Assembly: GCF_004758605.1 (NCBI RefSeq)
Contig: NZ_CP038512.1
Location: 156,001 to 220,000, forward strand
Length of the DNA: 64,000 bases
Direction of reading: 5' to 3'
Source: Deinococcus metallilatus
GTDB lineage: Bacteria; Deinococcota; Deinococci; Deinococcales; Deinococcaceae
Shown: positions 14,672-34,523 of the stretch, piece after piece
Numbering within the stretch: position 1 is the stretch's first letter
Layout: each line of letters opens with the position of its first letter
Notes under the pieces: generated by a model
Told to the model about the DNA's origin: nothing
The model's input: only the letters and a program-made list of their open reading frames with translations
Databases searched by the model: none
Translations under genes and position numbers: made by a program

Positions 14672-14940
14672 GCTGAACCTCCGTAGACTTTCTCGCTGAG
14701 CGGCGTGAAGGGCGTGCGGGAGAAGATCGCCTCGATGGGCAGGCCGAAGAACTCGCTGAGGCGGAAGGCGAGGTCGAGGCTGGGGTGGTACTCGCCGCGT
14801 TCCAGATACCCGATGGTCTGGTAGTTCACGCCCACCGCGGCGGCGAGGTCCTGGCGGCTGAGGCCCCGCTCGGCCCGCAGCACCGCCAGCCGGTTGTACA
14901 GGGGCGGTGGGGAGGGGCGACCGGAGGCCTTCGCAACCAT
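14668..14940 (-). CDS. XRE-family transcriptional regulator of the membrane operon
   Basis: 90 residues, a single Cro/C1-type HTH ([28 protein letters not shown], about 28-55). The [10 protein letters not shown] ending places it with the compact YozG/YgzD-like regulators found next to membrane proteins. It starts the four-gene leftward operon and overlaps the next gene by four bases. A perfect inverted repeat just upstream of its ATG is a good candidate autoregulatory operator. Confidence 0.85.
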   Translation of the reverse strand: MVAKASGRPSPPPLYNRLAVLRAERGLSRQDLAAAVGVNYQTIGYLERGEYHPSLDLAFRLSEFFGLPIEAIFSRTPFTPLSEKVYGGSA

Positions 14941-14947
14941 GCGTCGT

Positions 14948-14976
14948 ATTGTTGTATTTCTACAACATTATGTCAA
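14948..14976 (-). promoter_or_regulatory. Promoter and palindromic operator of the XRE operon
   Basis: On the minus strand TTGACA (14976-14971) is followed after 17 bases by AACAAT (14953-14948). GTTGTA-tttc-TACAAC at 14951-14966 lies between and over the -10 box. A repressor bound there would block RNA polymerase. Confidence 0.6.
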
Positions 14977-15053
14977 GTTTTTCTATCGGCCGGTGCCTTC
15001 GCCTGGAGCATTCCTGACCGTTCTCTCCCGCCCGGCGTGCCAGGATGCAGGTC

Positions 15054-16589
<1,536 letters not shown>

Positions 16590-16644
16590 GGCCGCGGTGG
16601 GTGGACGGGAGCTTTGCCGGACGTTCCCCTGGGCGGTCTGGCCC

Positions 16645-17648
16645 ATGACGCCCGCGCTCCTGCGCTGGAGCCTCGCCCTGGCGGCCCTGGGGCTGGCCTT
16701 TCTGGGGGCACTGCTGGTGCTGAAGGGGACGGCCCTGGGCGGGGCCTTCATCGCGCTGGGCCTGCCGCTCTCCGGCGTGCTGGCGCTGGCGGGAGACACG
16801 CTGGGAGGCGACTTCGCGGGGGCGCTGCGGCGGCGGACGGCTGTTCTCGCCGGGCAGATGCGGCCCTGGATGGGGTGGACCGTCCTCTATGCCGTGCTGA
16901 AAATCCCGGTGCCCCTCTGGCCCCAGCGCTTCCCGCTGCTGGCGCTGCTGAGTACCGGGGCGCTGTTCCTCGCCGCCCTCGCCTACGTCTGGGAGCGGGT
17001 CGGCGCGCGGCGGGCGCTGGGGCTGGCGGCGCTGGCTTTCGGCGTGGGCCTGGGGGTGGAAGTGCTGGGGAGCCGGACGGGGTGGCCGTTCGGGGCGTAT
17101 TCCTACACCGCCGCGCCTGCCCCGACCCTGCTCGGCGTGCCGCTGATCGTGCCGCTGGGCTGGTTCGCGCTGACGCTGTCCGCTGCGCTGCTGGCCGGGG
17201 GGCGGGCCTGGCTGGCCGGTCTGCTGCTGGCCGCGTGGGACGTGGGCCTGGAGCCGCTGATGACCGCCGAGGGCTACTGGCGCTGGAACGACCCCGCGCC
17301 GCTGTGGGCGGGTGCCCCGGTGCAGAACTTCCTGGGCTGGTGGGCCGTGGGGACGGGATTGAGCTGGGCCTTCGTGGGGGTAGCACCGGGGCTTTTTGGG
17401 CGGCGGGGCTGGAACTGGCCGATGCAGGTGAGGGGAGAGGGCCGCGTGCGCGTGAAGGTCGGCCTCGTCCGTGTCGAACCCGCCCCCCGCCCCGACCTTT
17501 CCCGCCTCACTTTCGCCGTCGTGTACCCCATCGAGACGTTCTTTCTGCCCGGCGGCCTGGTGCTGGTGGGCCGGGAGCGGGAGGCGGCGGTGACGCTCGC
17601 GGCGATGCTGGGGGCACTGGCGCTGGCGCGAGCGGTGCGGGGGAAGAA

Positions 17649-17652
<4 letters not shown>
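16645..17652 (+). CDS. cruF: Carotenoid 1',2'-hydratase CruF-type membrane protein
   Basis: 335 residues, highly hydrophobic, with eight or so membrane segments. The DUF422/CruF block is seen at [29 protein letters not shown], followed by [21 protein letters not shown], whose charged residues are conserved in the family. CruF adds water across the psi-end of gamma-carotene-type intermediates to give the 1'-hydroxyl of deinoxanthin. The tail (about 250-335) is an extra segment with a last hydrophobic helix. The stop overlaps the GTG of the next gene (GTGA). Identification rests on sequence pattern and on the neighbouring crtO. Confidence 0.85.
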
Positions 17653-20817
<3,165 letters not shown>

Positions 20818-21000
20818 GGGGAGGGGAACAGGCGCCCCACCGGTTCCAAGGGCACAACTCGGAACCGGGCATCATTCATGCCTGCCCGGAACGTTCCGTG
20901 TTGTTCGCCTCTCAAGGCGCAGGGTCGCGGGAGCCGACGCCGTCCGGCCAACCCGATTTCTCTCCCCCCACGCTTGACCCGAAGCTCCCAAGTGCATAAG

Positions 21001-21029
21001 TTGACTTCTTCTGCATTCCACGCTATATT
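21001..21029 (+). promoter_or_regulatory. Consensus-like promoter
   Basis: TTGACT (21001-21006), a 17-base spacer and TATATT (21024-21029) form one of the best sigma-70-type promoters in the window. The expected start near 21,036 would be followed immediately by the hairpin at 21,040 and then by the gene at 21,113. Confidence 0.6.
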
Positions 21030-21039
21030 CTCTTTATCA

Positions 21040-21061
21040 CCGCCCAAGAGGCGGCTTTTTT
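21040..21061 (+). terminator. Intrinsic terminator or attenuator
   Basis: CCGCC-caaga-GGCGG followed by CTTTTTTATT. It could end the carotenoid operon transcript, or act as an attenuator for the promoter immediately upstream. Confidence 0.7.
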
Positions 21062-21112
21062 ATTGCCGCCACAGAGCAGCCTCTGCCTTGCCTGCCCCTT
21101 ATCCTGACCCGC

Positions 21113-21601
<489 letters not shown>

Positions 21602-21620
21602 GGCTGCTGAAAGGAACAAC

Positions 21621-22100
21621 ATGTATAACCACGCCCCTGAGCCTTACGACTGCCCGTTTTGCGATGTCGTTCGCGGAACACCGCGTCCTCTGCCCTACAC
21701 GCAGCCTGAAGACATCGTGCTGCAAAACGAACTCGTCACCGCCTTTATTTCCTCCTGCTGGTGGCCCAATAACCCCGGACACGTGGTGATCGTGCCGAAC
21801 GAGCACTTCGAGAACCTGTACGAGCTTCCCGTGCATTACGGGGCAGCCATTCATGACGTGTCCCGTGTGATCGCTCTGACACTCAAGACGGTCTACAGTT
21901 GCGAAGGCGTTTCGACCCGCCAGCACAACGAGCCTGGTGGCGGCCAGGACGTGTGGCACTATCACCTCCAAGTCTTCCCACGCTACGTGGATGACAACCT
22001 TTATATGTTGACGCCAGAGCGGCGCACGACGACACCCGAGGAGCGGCGGCCTTACGCCGAGCGACTGCGGACCTCCCTCGCCAACCAGCAACGCCTGTGA
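21621..22100 (+). CDS. HIT-family nucleotide hydrolase/transferase
   Basis: 159 residues. The HIT motif appears as [12 protein letters not shown] near residue 112 (His-x-His-x with the third His replaced by Gln-Val-Phe context), after an N-terminal CPFCDVV zinc-type pair and the [15 protein letters not shown] strand. HIT proteins hydrolyse or transfer nucleotides from AMP-lysine, Ap4A or similar compounds. The substrate is unknown. The second half of the histidine triad is degenerate, so activity may be galactose-1-phosphate-uridylyltransferase-like. Confidence 0.8.
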   Translation: MYNHAPEPYDCPFCDVVRGTPRPLPYTQPEDIVLQNELVTAFISSCWWPNNPGHVVIVPNEHFENLYELPVHYGAAIHDVSRVIALTLKTVYSCEGVSTRQHNEPGGGQDVWHYHLQVFPRYVDDNLYMLTPERRTTTPEERRPYAERLRTSLANQQRL

Positions 22101-22171
22101 AGGCTGCATGACGACAGGCAAACGCGACTTCCACCGCCTCCCGCCCCCCGTTTCCCACGTACCCTACCCCT

Positions 22172-23386
<1,215 letters not shown>

Positions 23387-23455
23387 CTCACCATTGCGAG
23401 TGGTCAATGGACCCTGTCCAACTCCCGGCAGGCGTGATTGGTGGGACTTTCGGAC

Positions 23456-24877
<1,422 letters not shown>

Positions 24878-24960
24878 GCGGACGGGACCAGCGGCAGGGG
24901 AGGCCGTATGTTTTCCCGGCCTCCTCGCCCTGCTATACTGCCCGCCGCATCGGCTGACCT

Positions 24961-25037
<77 letters not shown>

Positions 25038-25040
25038 GAA

Positions 25041-25065
25041 AAAACCCCGCGCCAAGCGGGGTTTT
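25041..25065 (+). terminator. Intrinsic terminator of tRNA-Arg
   Basis: AAAACCCCGC-gccaa-GCGGGGTTTT directly after the CCA end; T-run follows the stem. Confidence 0.9.
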
Positions 25066-25130
25066 CTGTTTAAGGAAGAGAGAGTGGAGAGGCCTCTTTT
25101 GCTGGCGTGACAAACCCGGCGAAACGGCCC

Positions 25131-25560
25131 CTACGCCTTGCGCCGCCCCTCGATCGGGTCACTCAGGTCGAGCGCCCACTCCTCATGCTCGTCCTTATAG
25201 ACGTGGCGGTAGCTGTCCGCGGTGAAGCTCGGGCGCGGGTGCTCGGGTTTCGCTGTTGCCCGCTGGGCGCCCCCGTCAGGGCGCGGACGCTGGCGAGGCT
25301 CAACCCTTTGCCCCTGGTGGCGCACGTCTGGCTCTGCCGAAGCGGGGAAAGATGGTTTCCCGCAGGGCCTCGGGGCTGTCGGGTCGTCGTCCACGTGCAG
25401 CGCGCGGCGTCGAGATGGCCTCAGCGCGTCCCGCTCCCTGAGTGGGGGCGTGGCGCAGGACGGTCTTGACCGGATGGCGGTGCCCCACGGAGAAGCCACC
25501 CGCTGCGGGCCTCCCCCGGCACCGGAAGGGAACATTCGCACCCTCACCCTGCGCCGCGTT
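25131..25560 (-). pseudogene. Remnant of a tyrosine recombinase/integrase beside tRNA-Arg
   Basis: The minus strand ends with a peptide around [15 protein letters not shown], then EEWALDLSD, before a stop at 25,131. This matches the C-terminus of phage-type tyrosine recombinases (the 'GHASPAFTADTYAHV' tail that carries the nucleophilic Tyr). Upstream the homology breaks between frames: fragments such as QTCATRGKGLSLASVRALTG occur in another frame, and no complete catalytic domain is present. tRNA genes are the classical integrase targets, so this is probably the scar of a lost integrative element. The region 25,260-25,630 holds nothing else I can support. Confidence 0.55.
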
Positions 25561-25630
25561 CTCCCGGCGCAAGGGATGAGCCCACGAGAAAGAGCGGAAG
25601 CCGCGGCCTCCGCTCCTCTCCCGGTCGGGT

Positions 25631-27805
25631 TTACTTGATGGTGACGAGGCTGGTGTAGAAAGCCCCCAGGCCCTCGGTCGCCGTCGTGTTGCTGAAGCGG
25701 ATGTAGTAGGTTCCGGCGGTGGTCGCCTTGACGCTCGCCACGCTGTCCCCGCCGCCCTTGCTGATCGCGCCCGCCACGGCCTTGCCCGCCGCGACAACGG
25801 CGCCGCTGGCATCCAGCAGATCCACCTGCACGTTCGTCTTGGAGCCGATGCTGGCCGCCAGCCCCTGCACCGTCAGGGTCTGCCCCGCGCCCACGCTGAG
25901 CTTCAGGTAATCCACGTCCGGCCCCTTCACCGGATCGGCGTACACGAGGTTCGCGCTGTCGAAGGCGCCGCCGAGCAGCAGGCTCTCCGCGAAGGCCGCG
26001 TTGGGGATGGTCGTCAGGTCGGTGGCGGTTTGCAGGCTGTTGTTGCGGTACAGCGCCTTGTTCACGACGCTGTACTCGTAGAAGTCCACCTGATGCGCGT
26101 AGCTGAGGTTCAGGTTCTTGCCTGCCGTGACGGTGATTTCACCCATGATGTTGTCGCGGGTGCCGCCGTACTCGTTCACGCTGGGTCCGGCCACGCTGAC
26201 GCGGTAGCGGCCCGGCTCGACGCCGAAGAAGCGGGCCACGCCGGAGAACGCGGTCTTGGCGCTGGGTTCCAGTTGGCTGTTGCCGGTGCGCCCGAGGTAG
26301 TCCATCCCCTTGTTCTGGCCTTCGAGCGGCGTGAGGATCACGTCGGTGCCGCTGATCGGGGACCCCTCGCTGATGTCCACGACCTCCACCTGCACGCTGC
26401 CGCCGTCGGCGGGAACCTTGCCAGCCTGGAGGGCGGCCAGCGCCGACTTCACGTTCAGCCGGTTGTAGCCCTTGACGCAGGGATACAGGTCGGGATTCAT
26501 CGGGTCGCCGGTGCTGGCCAGCAGTTTCTTGACCTGGTAGGGCGTCAGGTCGGGCTTGAGCTGGAGCAGCAGCGCCGCCGCCCCTGACACCACCGGACTC
26601 GCCATGCTGGTGCCGTTGAAGAGGCCGTAGCTGGACTCGCGGGCGGGCGAGGACAGGGCCTCGTTGATGTAGGTGGTCAGGCCGTAATCGCCGGGCGCGA
26701 AGAGGTCCACCCGCAGGCCGCAGTTGCTGAAGGAGGCCTTGCGGTCGTCGCCCGCGCTCGCGCCGACGTTGATCGCGCCGGTGTAAGCGCCGGGGCCGTT
26801 GAACAGGTTCGAGTAGTCGTTGCCCGCCGCGCCGACCACCACCACGTTCTTGCCCAGGGCGTAGTCCACCGCGTCCTTGACGAGCTGCGTGTACCCGCCG
26901 CCACCCCAGGAGTTGTTCAGCACCCGCGCCCCGTGGTCCACCGCGTACACCATGCCCTTGGCCACGTTGAAGGAGCCGGTGAACCCTTTGGGCGTGAAGA
27001 TGCGGACCGGCATCAGGATCGCGTCGGGGGCCACACCCGCGCCGCCCACCGGGTTGCCCATGCGCTCGGCGATGGTGCCCGCCGTGCCGCTGCCGTGCGA
27101 GCCGCTGGTGAGGGGCATGTCGGGCGTCAGCTCCTTGCCGGTGCTGGTGTCGATCCCCGTCACGATCTTGCCGTCGGCCTTGAGGTCCTCGTGCAGGCGG
27201 TCGAAGTCATCGTCCACCACGCCGACGATCACGCCCTTGCCGGTGGAGATCCCGCGCACCTGATCGGCCTGAATCTGCTTGATCCACCACTGCTTTTCGC
27301 TCAGCGGATCGCTGCTGTCGGCCTGCGCCGTGAGGCCCTGGCCGCTCAGGTGCTGGCCGTCCGGCAGCACCGGCAGCTTGCCCTGGTAACCGTTGGCCTC
27401 GGCGTAGCGCAGGCCGCTGACCGGGCGGAGGGTCAGGGCCGCCGCCGCGCGGTTCACGCTGAGGGTGTCCGGCAGCACCAGCAGCGCGACCCGGAGCTGG
27501 GGAAGGTCATCCGCGACCCGCGCGCCGAGGTGGGCGGCCAGCCGGTCCACAAAGGCGCGGTCCTGGTAGGCGACCACCAGTTCCTGGGTGGTGTCGCCCT
27601 CGCTGCCGGTCTTGGCCAGCCCGGCCACGTCGGGGAGCGTCTGGCCGAGGACGCTGCTGAGCCGGGTCACGCCGCTGAGCTGCTGCTGGAGGGCGGTGGT
27701 GTCCGGCGCGGTGCCGGTGGCCGTGTCCGGCTGGGGGGCGGTACGGCCGCAGGCCGCGAGCAGCAGGGCGGCGCTCAGGCTGGTGAGGGTGAGGCGTTTT
27801 TTCAT
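25631..27805 (-). CDS. Secreted/lipoprotein S8 subtilisin-like serine protease
   Basis: 724 residues. A lipoprotein signal peptide ends in LLLAAC (lipid Cys near residue 19). A prodomain-like segment (about 45-130) is followed by the peptidase S8 domain with the triad Asp (VVDDDFDRLH, near 198), His (SGSHGSGTAG, near 237) and Ser (NGTSMASPVV, near 400). Two beta-rich C-terminal domains follow, the last resembling a pre-peptidase (PPC) domain. It should act at the cell surface. Its ATG overlaps the stop of the upstream lipoprotein gene (TGATG). The ATG at 27,805 is chosen because it starts the signal peptide. Confidence 0.9.
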   Translation of the reverse strand: MKKRLTLTSLSAALLLAACGRTAPQPDTATGTAPDTTALQQQLSGVTRLSSVLGQTLPDVAGLAKTGSEGDTTQELVVAYQDRAFVDRLAAHLGARVADDLPQLRVALLVLPDTLSVNRAAAALTLRPVSGLRYAEANGYQGKLPVLPDGQHLSGQGLTAQADSSDPLSEKQWWIKQIQADQVRGISTGKGVIVGVVDDDFDRLHEDLKADGKIVTGIDTSTGKELTPDMPLTSGSHGSGTAGTIAERMGNPVGGAGVAPDAILMPVRIFTPKGFTGSFNVAKGMVYAVDHGARVLNNSWGGGGYTQLVKDAVDYALGKNVVVVGAAGNDYSNLFNGPGAYTGAINVGASAGDDRKASFSNCGLRVDLFAPGDYGLTTYINEALSSPARESSYGLFNGTSMASPVVSGAAALLLQLKPDLTPYQVKKLLASTGDPMNPDLYPCVKGYNRLNVKSALAALQAGKVPADGGSVQVEVVDISEGSPISGTDVILTPLEGQNKGMDYLGRTGNSQLEPSAKTAFSGVARFFGVEPGRYRVSVAGPSVNEYGGTRDNIMGEITVTAGKNLNLSYAHQVDFYEYSVVNKALYRNNSLQTATDLTTIPNAAFAESLLLGGAFDSANLVYADPVKGPDVDYLKLSVGAGQTLTVQGLAASIGSKTNVQVDLLDASGAVVAAGKAVAGAISKGGGDSVASVKATTAGTYYIRFSNTTATEGLGAFYTSLVTIK

Positions 27806-29415
27806 CACTTGTCTCCCGTCGTGAAGTTGCTGACCTCGCCCTGGCACACCGGGCCGCCGAAGTTGCACCCGGTCGGGGCCGCGTAGAAGGCCGAGAAGTA
27901 GTCGTGGGCGATGCTGATGGCGTTCCCGTCCTTGCTGAAGGCCGCCGCCGAGATGTCCAGCGTGTAGGCGTGGTTGCTCTCCAGGGCGGGCAGCAGCGCC
28001 TTGCCGTTGGCGTTGAAGGCGATGGAGTAGCTGTTGTCCGTGTTCTTCAGCGCGGGCGCGCTGCCGTCGTCACTGAACATGTTGTCCTTGGTGTCGCCGG
28101 TACACAGCAGGTTGCCCCAGAAGCAGTCGCTGCTCTGCTGCGGGTAGTCGTTGACCATCACGTAGAACTTGCGGTAGTCCCCGACCTTCTTCGACACGTC
28201 CCAGGACAGGGTGGGGGTGCGCGACGCGCCGCGGCTGTTGTTGGCGGGCTTGAGGTTGGTCAGGGTGAAGCTGTCCAGCGGGGTGGTGCTGACCACGTCG
28301 CTGCGGACGCTCTGGGTGCTGCTGTAGACCTCGAACTGGTAGTAGACCTTCTTGCCGACTTCCAGGCTGCCGCTGCCGTCGCGCGCGGTCTTATCGCTGC
28401 CGTTCACCGTCTTGAGCAGGCGGAAAGTGTTGCCGTCGTCGCTGGTCCACACCCGCACGCCGAGGGGCGTTCCCCCCAGGCCGCTGGTGTAGTTCCAGCT
28501 CAGGTCCACGAACAGCGTGCTGATGTCATCGGGCGCGCCGGTGGGCTGGATCGGGCTGTAGAACCCGCTCCGCTGCGCGAGCGTCACGGCCATCGCCTTG
28601 GGGTCACCGACGCTGGTCAGCGTGGCGTCGTTCGGCTTGTCGTCGTTCACGACGATGGGAATGCGCCGCTCGATGCGGTTGTCGTTGCTGTCGTAGACGA
28701 CGATGTACAGCTCGGTCGGGCCGCGCACGCCCCGCAGGTTGGCACCCGTCAGCGTCGCGGTCGTCTTGAGCTCAGTGTTCTTGGGATCGTTGTTCACCAG
28801 CACGCGCGTCCCGAAGGCGCCGCTCCCCGGCACGCCGCCCAGGCCCGCGTAGATGAGGTTGGGGCTGGTGGCGGGGTTGCCCGCCGTGCTGGCCGTGATC
28901 TGCACCGGCACGCCCGCACTCGCGTTGAACTGCGCGGCCTTCGCCGGGTCGTTGCTGAAGTCCACCGCGTCCGCACCCTGGAGGTACTTCACGTCCAGCT
29001 TGGGCACGGCGATGGGCAGCGTGGTGGCGAAGGCCAGGCGCTCGATGGCGTTCAGCGGCGGGTTCGTGCCGCTCACCACCCGCAGGCCCTCGATTCGCGA
29101 AGCCGCGTAGCCGTCCTTCTTGAAGCTGAGGTTGTAGACGCCCGGATCGAGCTTGAGGGTGAACTTGCCCTCCGCATTCGTCGCGCCGCTGGCGATCACG
29201 CTGCCGCTGGCATTCTCCACCGTGACGGCGCTGCCCGCGACCAGTTTCCCGGCCTGGGCGTTGGCGAGGTACCCGGCGACCGTGCTGCTGCCCGTGCCGA
29301 TCATGCTGGTATCGCTGGCAGGCGGCGGCGTGGGGCCGTTCCCGTTCGAGGGACCGCACGCCGAGAGCAGCAGGCCAGTCAACAGGGCGAGGGACAAACT
29401 GCGGTGTGATTTCAT
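27805..29415 (-). CDS. Lipoprotein with carboxypeptidase-regulatory-like domain
   Basis: 536 residues. Signal peptide MKSHRSLSLALLTGLLLSACG with a lipobox Cys at residue 20. Residues about 45-120 form a CarboxypepD_reg-like beta sandwich (SAVTVENASGSVIASGATNAEGKFTLKLDPGVYNLSF). The rest is extracellular beta-rich sequence with Ig-like or fibronectin-like segments (SFTLTNLKPANNSRGASRTPTLSWDVS). No catalytic site is seen. It is translationally coupled to the S8 protease and may tether, present or regulate it. Confidence 0.8.
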   Translation of the reverse strand: MKSHRSLSLALLTGLLLSACGPSNGNGPTPPPASDTSMIGTGSSTVAGYLANAQAGKLVAGSAVTVENASGSVIASGATNAEGKFTLKLDPGVYNLSFKKDGYAASRIEGLRVVSGTNPPLNAIERLAFATTLPIAVPKLDVKYLQGADAVDFSNDPAKAAQFNASAGVPVQITASTAGNPATSPNLIYAGLGGVPGSGAFGTRVLVNNDPKNTELKTTATLTGANLRGVRGPTELYIVVYDSNDNRIERRIPIVVNDDKPNDATLTSVGDPKAMAVTLAQRSGFYSPIQPTGAPDDISTLFVDLSWNYTSGLGGTPLGVRVWTSDDGNTFRLLKTVNGSDKTARDGSGSLEVGKKVYYQFEVYSSTQSVRSDVVSTTPLDSFTLTNLKPANNSRGASRTPTLSWDVSKKVGDYRKFYVMVNDYPQQSSDCFWGNLLCTGDTKDNMFSDDGSAPALKNTDNSYSIAFNANGKALLPALESNHAYTLDISAAAFSKDGNAISIAHDYFSAFYAAPTGCNFGGPVCQGEVSNFTTGDK

Positions 29416-29631
29416 GTGAACTCCTTGAACGCCGGATGTGATCGCCAACACCACGGCCGTGCCGTGAGGCTGGAGAAAAGAGGCTGTTCGGCACAAAAAA
29501 TCCGGGCCGTTTTTCCGGTGAGAGGCATGATAACTATCCCTCTGCGCCGCTGCAAGGTTTCCCCACCGTTTCATTAGGGGTTTCTCATGGTGGCTGAAGG
29601 TTGACCGGGCCTGTTCTCGGCCCGTCCGCCT

Positions 29632-30854
<1,223 letters not shown>

Positions 30855-30858
<4 letters not shown>

Positions 30859-32117
30859 GCGGGCACCTCCCCGGGGCCGAGGGTCACGACGGTCGCCTGC
30901 GCGGCGGGGTCGTAGCCTGCCAGGAAGGCATTCACACGTTCCAGCGTGAGGGCCGCGATCTGGGCGCGGAGGTCCGCCACGCTCCGCACCCGTCCGAACA
31001 CCGCCAGGTCGCGCGTGAGGCCACTCGCGCGGGCGCGCGGGCTCTCGGCCCCGAACACGACGCTGGCGGTCAGGCCGCGGCGGGCGCGCTCGAACTCGGC
31101 TTCGGTCAGGCCCTGCGGCAGCCGGGCGAGTTCGGCCAGCAGCACCGCCAGCGTCTCGGGCGCGCGCTCGGGCGTGCTGCCCGCGTAGGCGGCCAGAAAG
31201 CCCCGGCCGCCCAGCAGGACGGGTGACGCGCTGACGCTGTAGGCCAGGCCGCGTTCCTCCCGGACGGCGTGAAAGAGGCGGCTGGCACTCCCCCCCGCCA
31301 GTGCGGTGAGGGCCACCTGCCAGGCCAGCCAGTCGGCACTGCGCGGCGGGGCGCCCGGCGCGGTCACGCTGAGGTGCGTCTGCTCGGCCTCCGCATGGGG
31401 GACATGCACGCGCAGGCCGGGGCGGAAGTCGGCAGGCACCGTCACGGCCTCGCCCGGGCGCCACCCGGCAAAGGCCCGTTCCAGCAGGGCGCGGACCTCG
31501 GCGGGGTCGGCGTCGGCCACCAGGCCCACCACGCTGCCGCGCGTGCCGTAACGGGCCAGGAAGGCGCGCAGGCCGTCCACGCTGAGATTCGAGAGGCCTT
31601 CCGGCGTGCCGCTGGCCGGATGCGCGTAGCCCGCGAAGGGGGAGGCCGGGTCGCGGGGAAAGGCCAGCCGCCGCGCTTCCGTCGCCAGCAGGTCGGGCGG
31701 GCTGTCCTCCAGCCCCTCCAGGTCCTGCCGCGCGAGGTCCGCGAGGACCGGCAGCTCCTCCGGCGGGAGGGCGGGGCGCAGCAGCAGGTCCGCGACCAGG
31801 CCGAGCGCGGCGGGGAGGTCCGCCGTCAGGCCGCTCACGCCAAAGCGGGTGGCTTCCGGGCCGACGCCCCCGCCGCGTCGCACGCCCAGGTCGTCCAGCG
31901 CGTCCTGGTAGGCGCGGGCATCCCGGCCCCCCGCCCCCTTGTAGAGCCACTCCTCCAGCACGCCCGCCGAGCCTTCCTGGCCCAGCGGGTCATGGGCGCC
32001 GCCCACCGGCACCCGCAGGTCCAGCGCGAAGCCCGGCCCCTTGCGTTGCTCGAACGCGGCGGTGAGGCCTCCTTCCAGAGTCCACACGTGCGTTCCGGGC
32101 GCGGCCACAATCGTCAC
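30855..32117 (-). CDS. M16-family subunit lacking the zinc motif
   Basis: 420 residues with M16 architecture ([23 protein letters not shown] at the position of the active-site helix, [18 protein letters not shown] in the C-terminal domain). The HXXEH motif is replaced by a VLEEW sequence, so it cannot bind catalytic zinc in the standard way. Such partners form the substrate chamber with the active subunit encoded next. GTG start at 32,117. Confidence 0.88.
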
Positions 32118-32160
32118 CGGGGGATTGTAGCGCCGCCGGGCGGGGAAACCGGGTGACAGG

Positions 32161-33066
32161 TCAGGTTCCGTCCGCGCGGCGCAGTTCGGCGGGCGGAGGC
32201 GCCTCCAGGCTCAGGCGCTCGCCGCTCAGCGGGTGCAGGAAGGTCAGCCGCTCGGCATGCAGCCAGTACCCGCCGTCGCCCGGCAGCCCCGGCAGGTCAG
32301 CTCTGGGCAGGCCGCCCGGGGCGTACAGCGGATCACCCAGCAGCGGATGCCCGATGGCGGCGAGGTGAATGCGAATCTGGTGTGGGCGCCCGGTGTGGAT
32401 GTCCACCGCGAAGAGGGTCTGGCCCGCGCGACGTTCCAGCACGGAAGCGTGGCTGGAAGCGGCCTTGCCTGGCGCGCTCGCCGCGAACACACTGCCCAGG
32501 CGCGGGTGCGGCACCGGGCCGATGGGCGTGGTGATGACGTAGTCCTCCCGTGATGGGAGGCCGACCGCCAGCGCCCGGTAGCGTTTCTGGACCGCCTGCT
32601 CCCGCCAGGCCCGCGCCAGGATCGCCCCGGCTTCGTGCGTCCGCGCAAACAGCACCAGGCCGGAGGTCCCGCGTCCCAGACGGTGCAGCGGGCGGGCCTC
32701 CGGAAAGTCGGCGCGCACGCGGGCGAGCAGGGTGTGGTTCAGGAAACCGCCGCCCGGCAGGGTAGGCAACCCCGAAGGCTTGGCGACCGCCAGCAGCGCC
32801 GGGTCCTGATGGATCAGGGCGTAGTGCAGCGGCACAGCCTCCTCTTGCCAGGGAGGCCGCCGCCATTCCAGCACCTGACCTGGCCGCAGCCCCTCCGGAC
32901 CGTGGGCGGGCAGGCCGTCCAGGCTGACTTCGCCGCGCTCCAGCCTTGAGAGCCAGTCGCCTTCGCTGGAGTGGGGGTAGTGGCGTGTCAGGTAGGCCAG
33001 CACCGTCAGCCCACGTGCCCGGGTGCCCAGTTCCTCCCGATAGGTGTAGCCGCCATTCAGGGCCAT
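32161..33066 (-). CDS. RluA-family pseudouridine synthase with Asp-to-Gly change
   Basis: 301 residues. An S4-like N-terminal segment is followed by the RluA catalytic domain: [17 protein letters not shown] near 127 and the RNA-binding [30 protein letters not shown] near 232. The canonical motif is HRLDxxTSG with the catalytic Asp; here that position reads Gly. A branch of RluA-like proteins, including plant ones as I recall, carries the same HRLGRGTSG. The protein may use another residue or have a non-catalytic RNA-folding role. Confidence 0.85.
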   Translation of the reverse strand: MALNGGYTYREELGTRARGLTVLAYLTRHYPHSSEGDWLSRLERGEVSLDGLPAHGPEGLRPGQVLEWRRPPWQEEAVPLHYALIHQDPALLAVAKPSGLPTLPGGGFLNHTLLARVRADFPEARPLHRLGRGTSGLVLFARTHEAGAILARAWREQAVQKRYRALAVGLPSREDYVITTPIGPVPHPRLGSVFAASAPGKAASSHASVLERRAGQTLFAVDIHTGRPHQIRIHLAAIGHPLLGDPLYAPGGLPRADLPGLPGDGGYWLHAERLTFLHPLSGERLSLEAPPPAELRRADGT

Positions 33067-33622
33067 CGCCGCAGCCTAGCGGGTGGCACGGGAGCAGATA
33101 GCCTTCAACCTCTCATCCCCGCGCTCCATGCTGAACGAATGCGCCGTCTGCTCCGCCTGCTGCCGGTTCTCGCGCTGCTCGTGGGCGCGGCGTACCTGCT
33201 GTGGCCCGCGGTGCGGAAGGCCCAGCGGTACGCCGCTCTGCTGGCCGCGCCTGCGCCCACCGCGCGGAGTCTGCCCACCCCTCTGCCCGACCGGCACTTC
33301 GCGGACACCTGGGGCGGGGCGCGCAGCGGGGAAAGGCGGCACGAGGGGGTGGACATCTTTGCGCCGCGCGGTACCCCCATTCACGCCACCACAAGCGGCA
33401 TCGTGCTGAACGTGGGCGAGAACCGCCTGGGCGGACGCACAGTGATGATTCTCGGTCCCGGTGGGCAGCGGCATTACTACGCGCACCTCGACCGCTACGC
33501 CGACTTGCAGGCAGGCGAGTGGATCGAGGCCGGAACGGTGGTGGGCTACGTGGGCGACAGCGGCAACGCCAGGGGGACGCCGACCCACCTGCACTACGGC
33601 ATCTACACGGCTTCCGGCGCCA

Positions 33623-34261
<639 letters not shown>

Positions 34262-34346
34262 TGGGGTTCTTTCTGGTACGCGGTGCGCGGTGGGCGGGAA
34301 GCAGGGAAGGCCAAAAACTGCGGACTGTGGACCGCATTCCGCCGCC

Positions 34347-34523
34347 TCATCCGGTCCTCGCCGCCAGAATCACGCGCTCACCCGCACTCACGGCCACCTC
34401 CGTGCAGATCAACTCCGGGTGTGCCCACAGCGCCTCCCGCTCCGGGTCGCCCGCGTGCAGGGCCGTGGGCAGCCGCCCCGGCGGGCTGAAGTTGTCCAGC
34501 ACCAGCAGGCCGCCGGGGCGCAG
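34347..34523 (-). pseudogene. C-terminal fragment of a SAM-dependent methyltransferase, cut by the transposon
   Basis: The minus strand encodes LRPGGLLVLDNFSPPGR and on to VILAARTG followed by a stop. LRPGGLLVLDN is the typical motif-IV/post-III strand of a class I O-methyltransferase. The frame meets the transposon end at 34,523/34,524, so about two thirds of the protein is missing. The missing N-terminal part is not found on the other side of the element. Confidence 0.75.
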
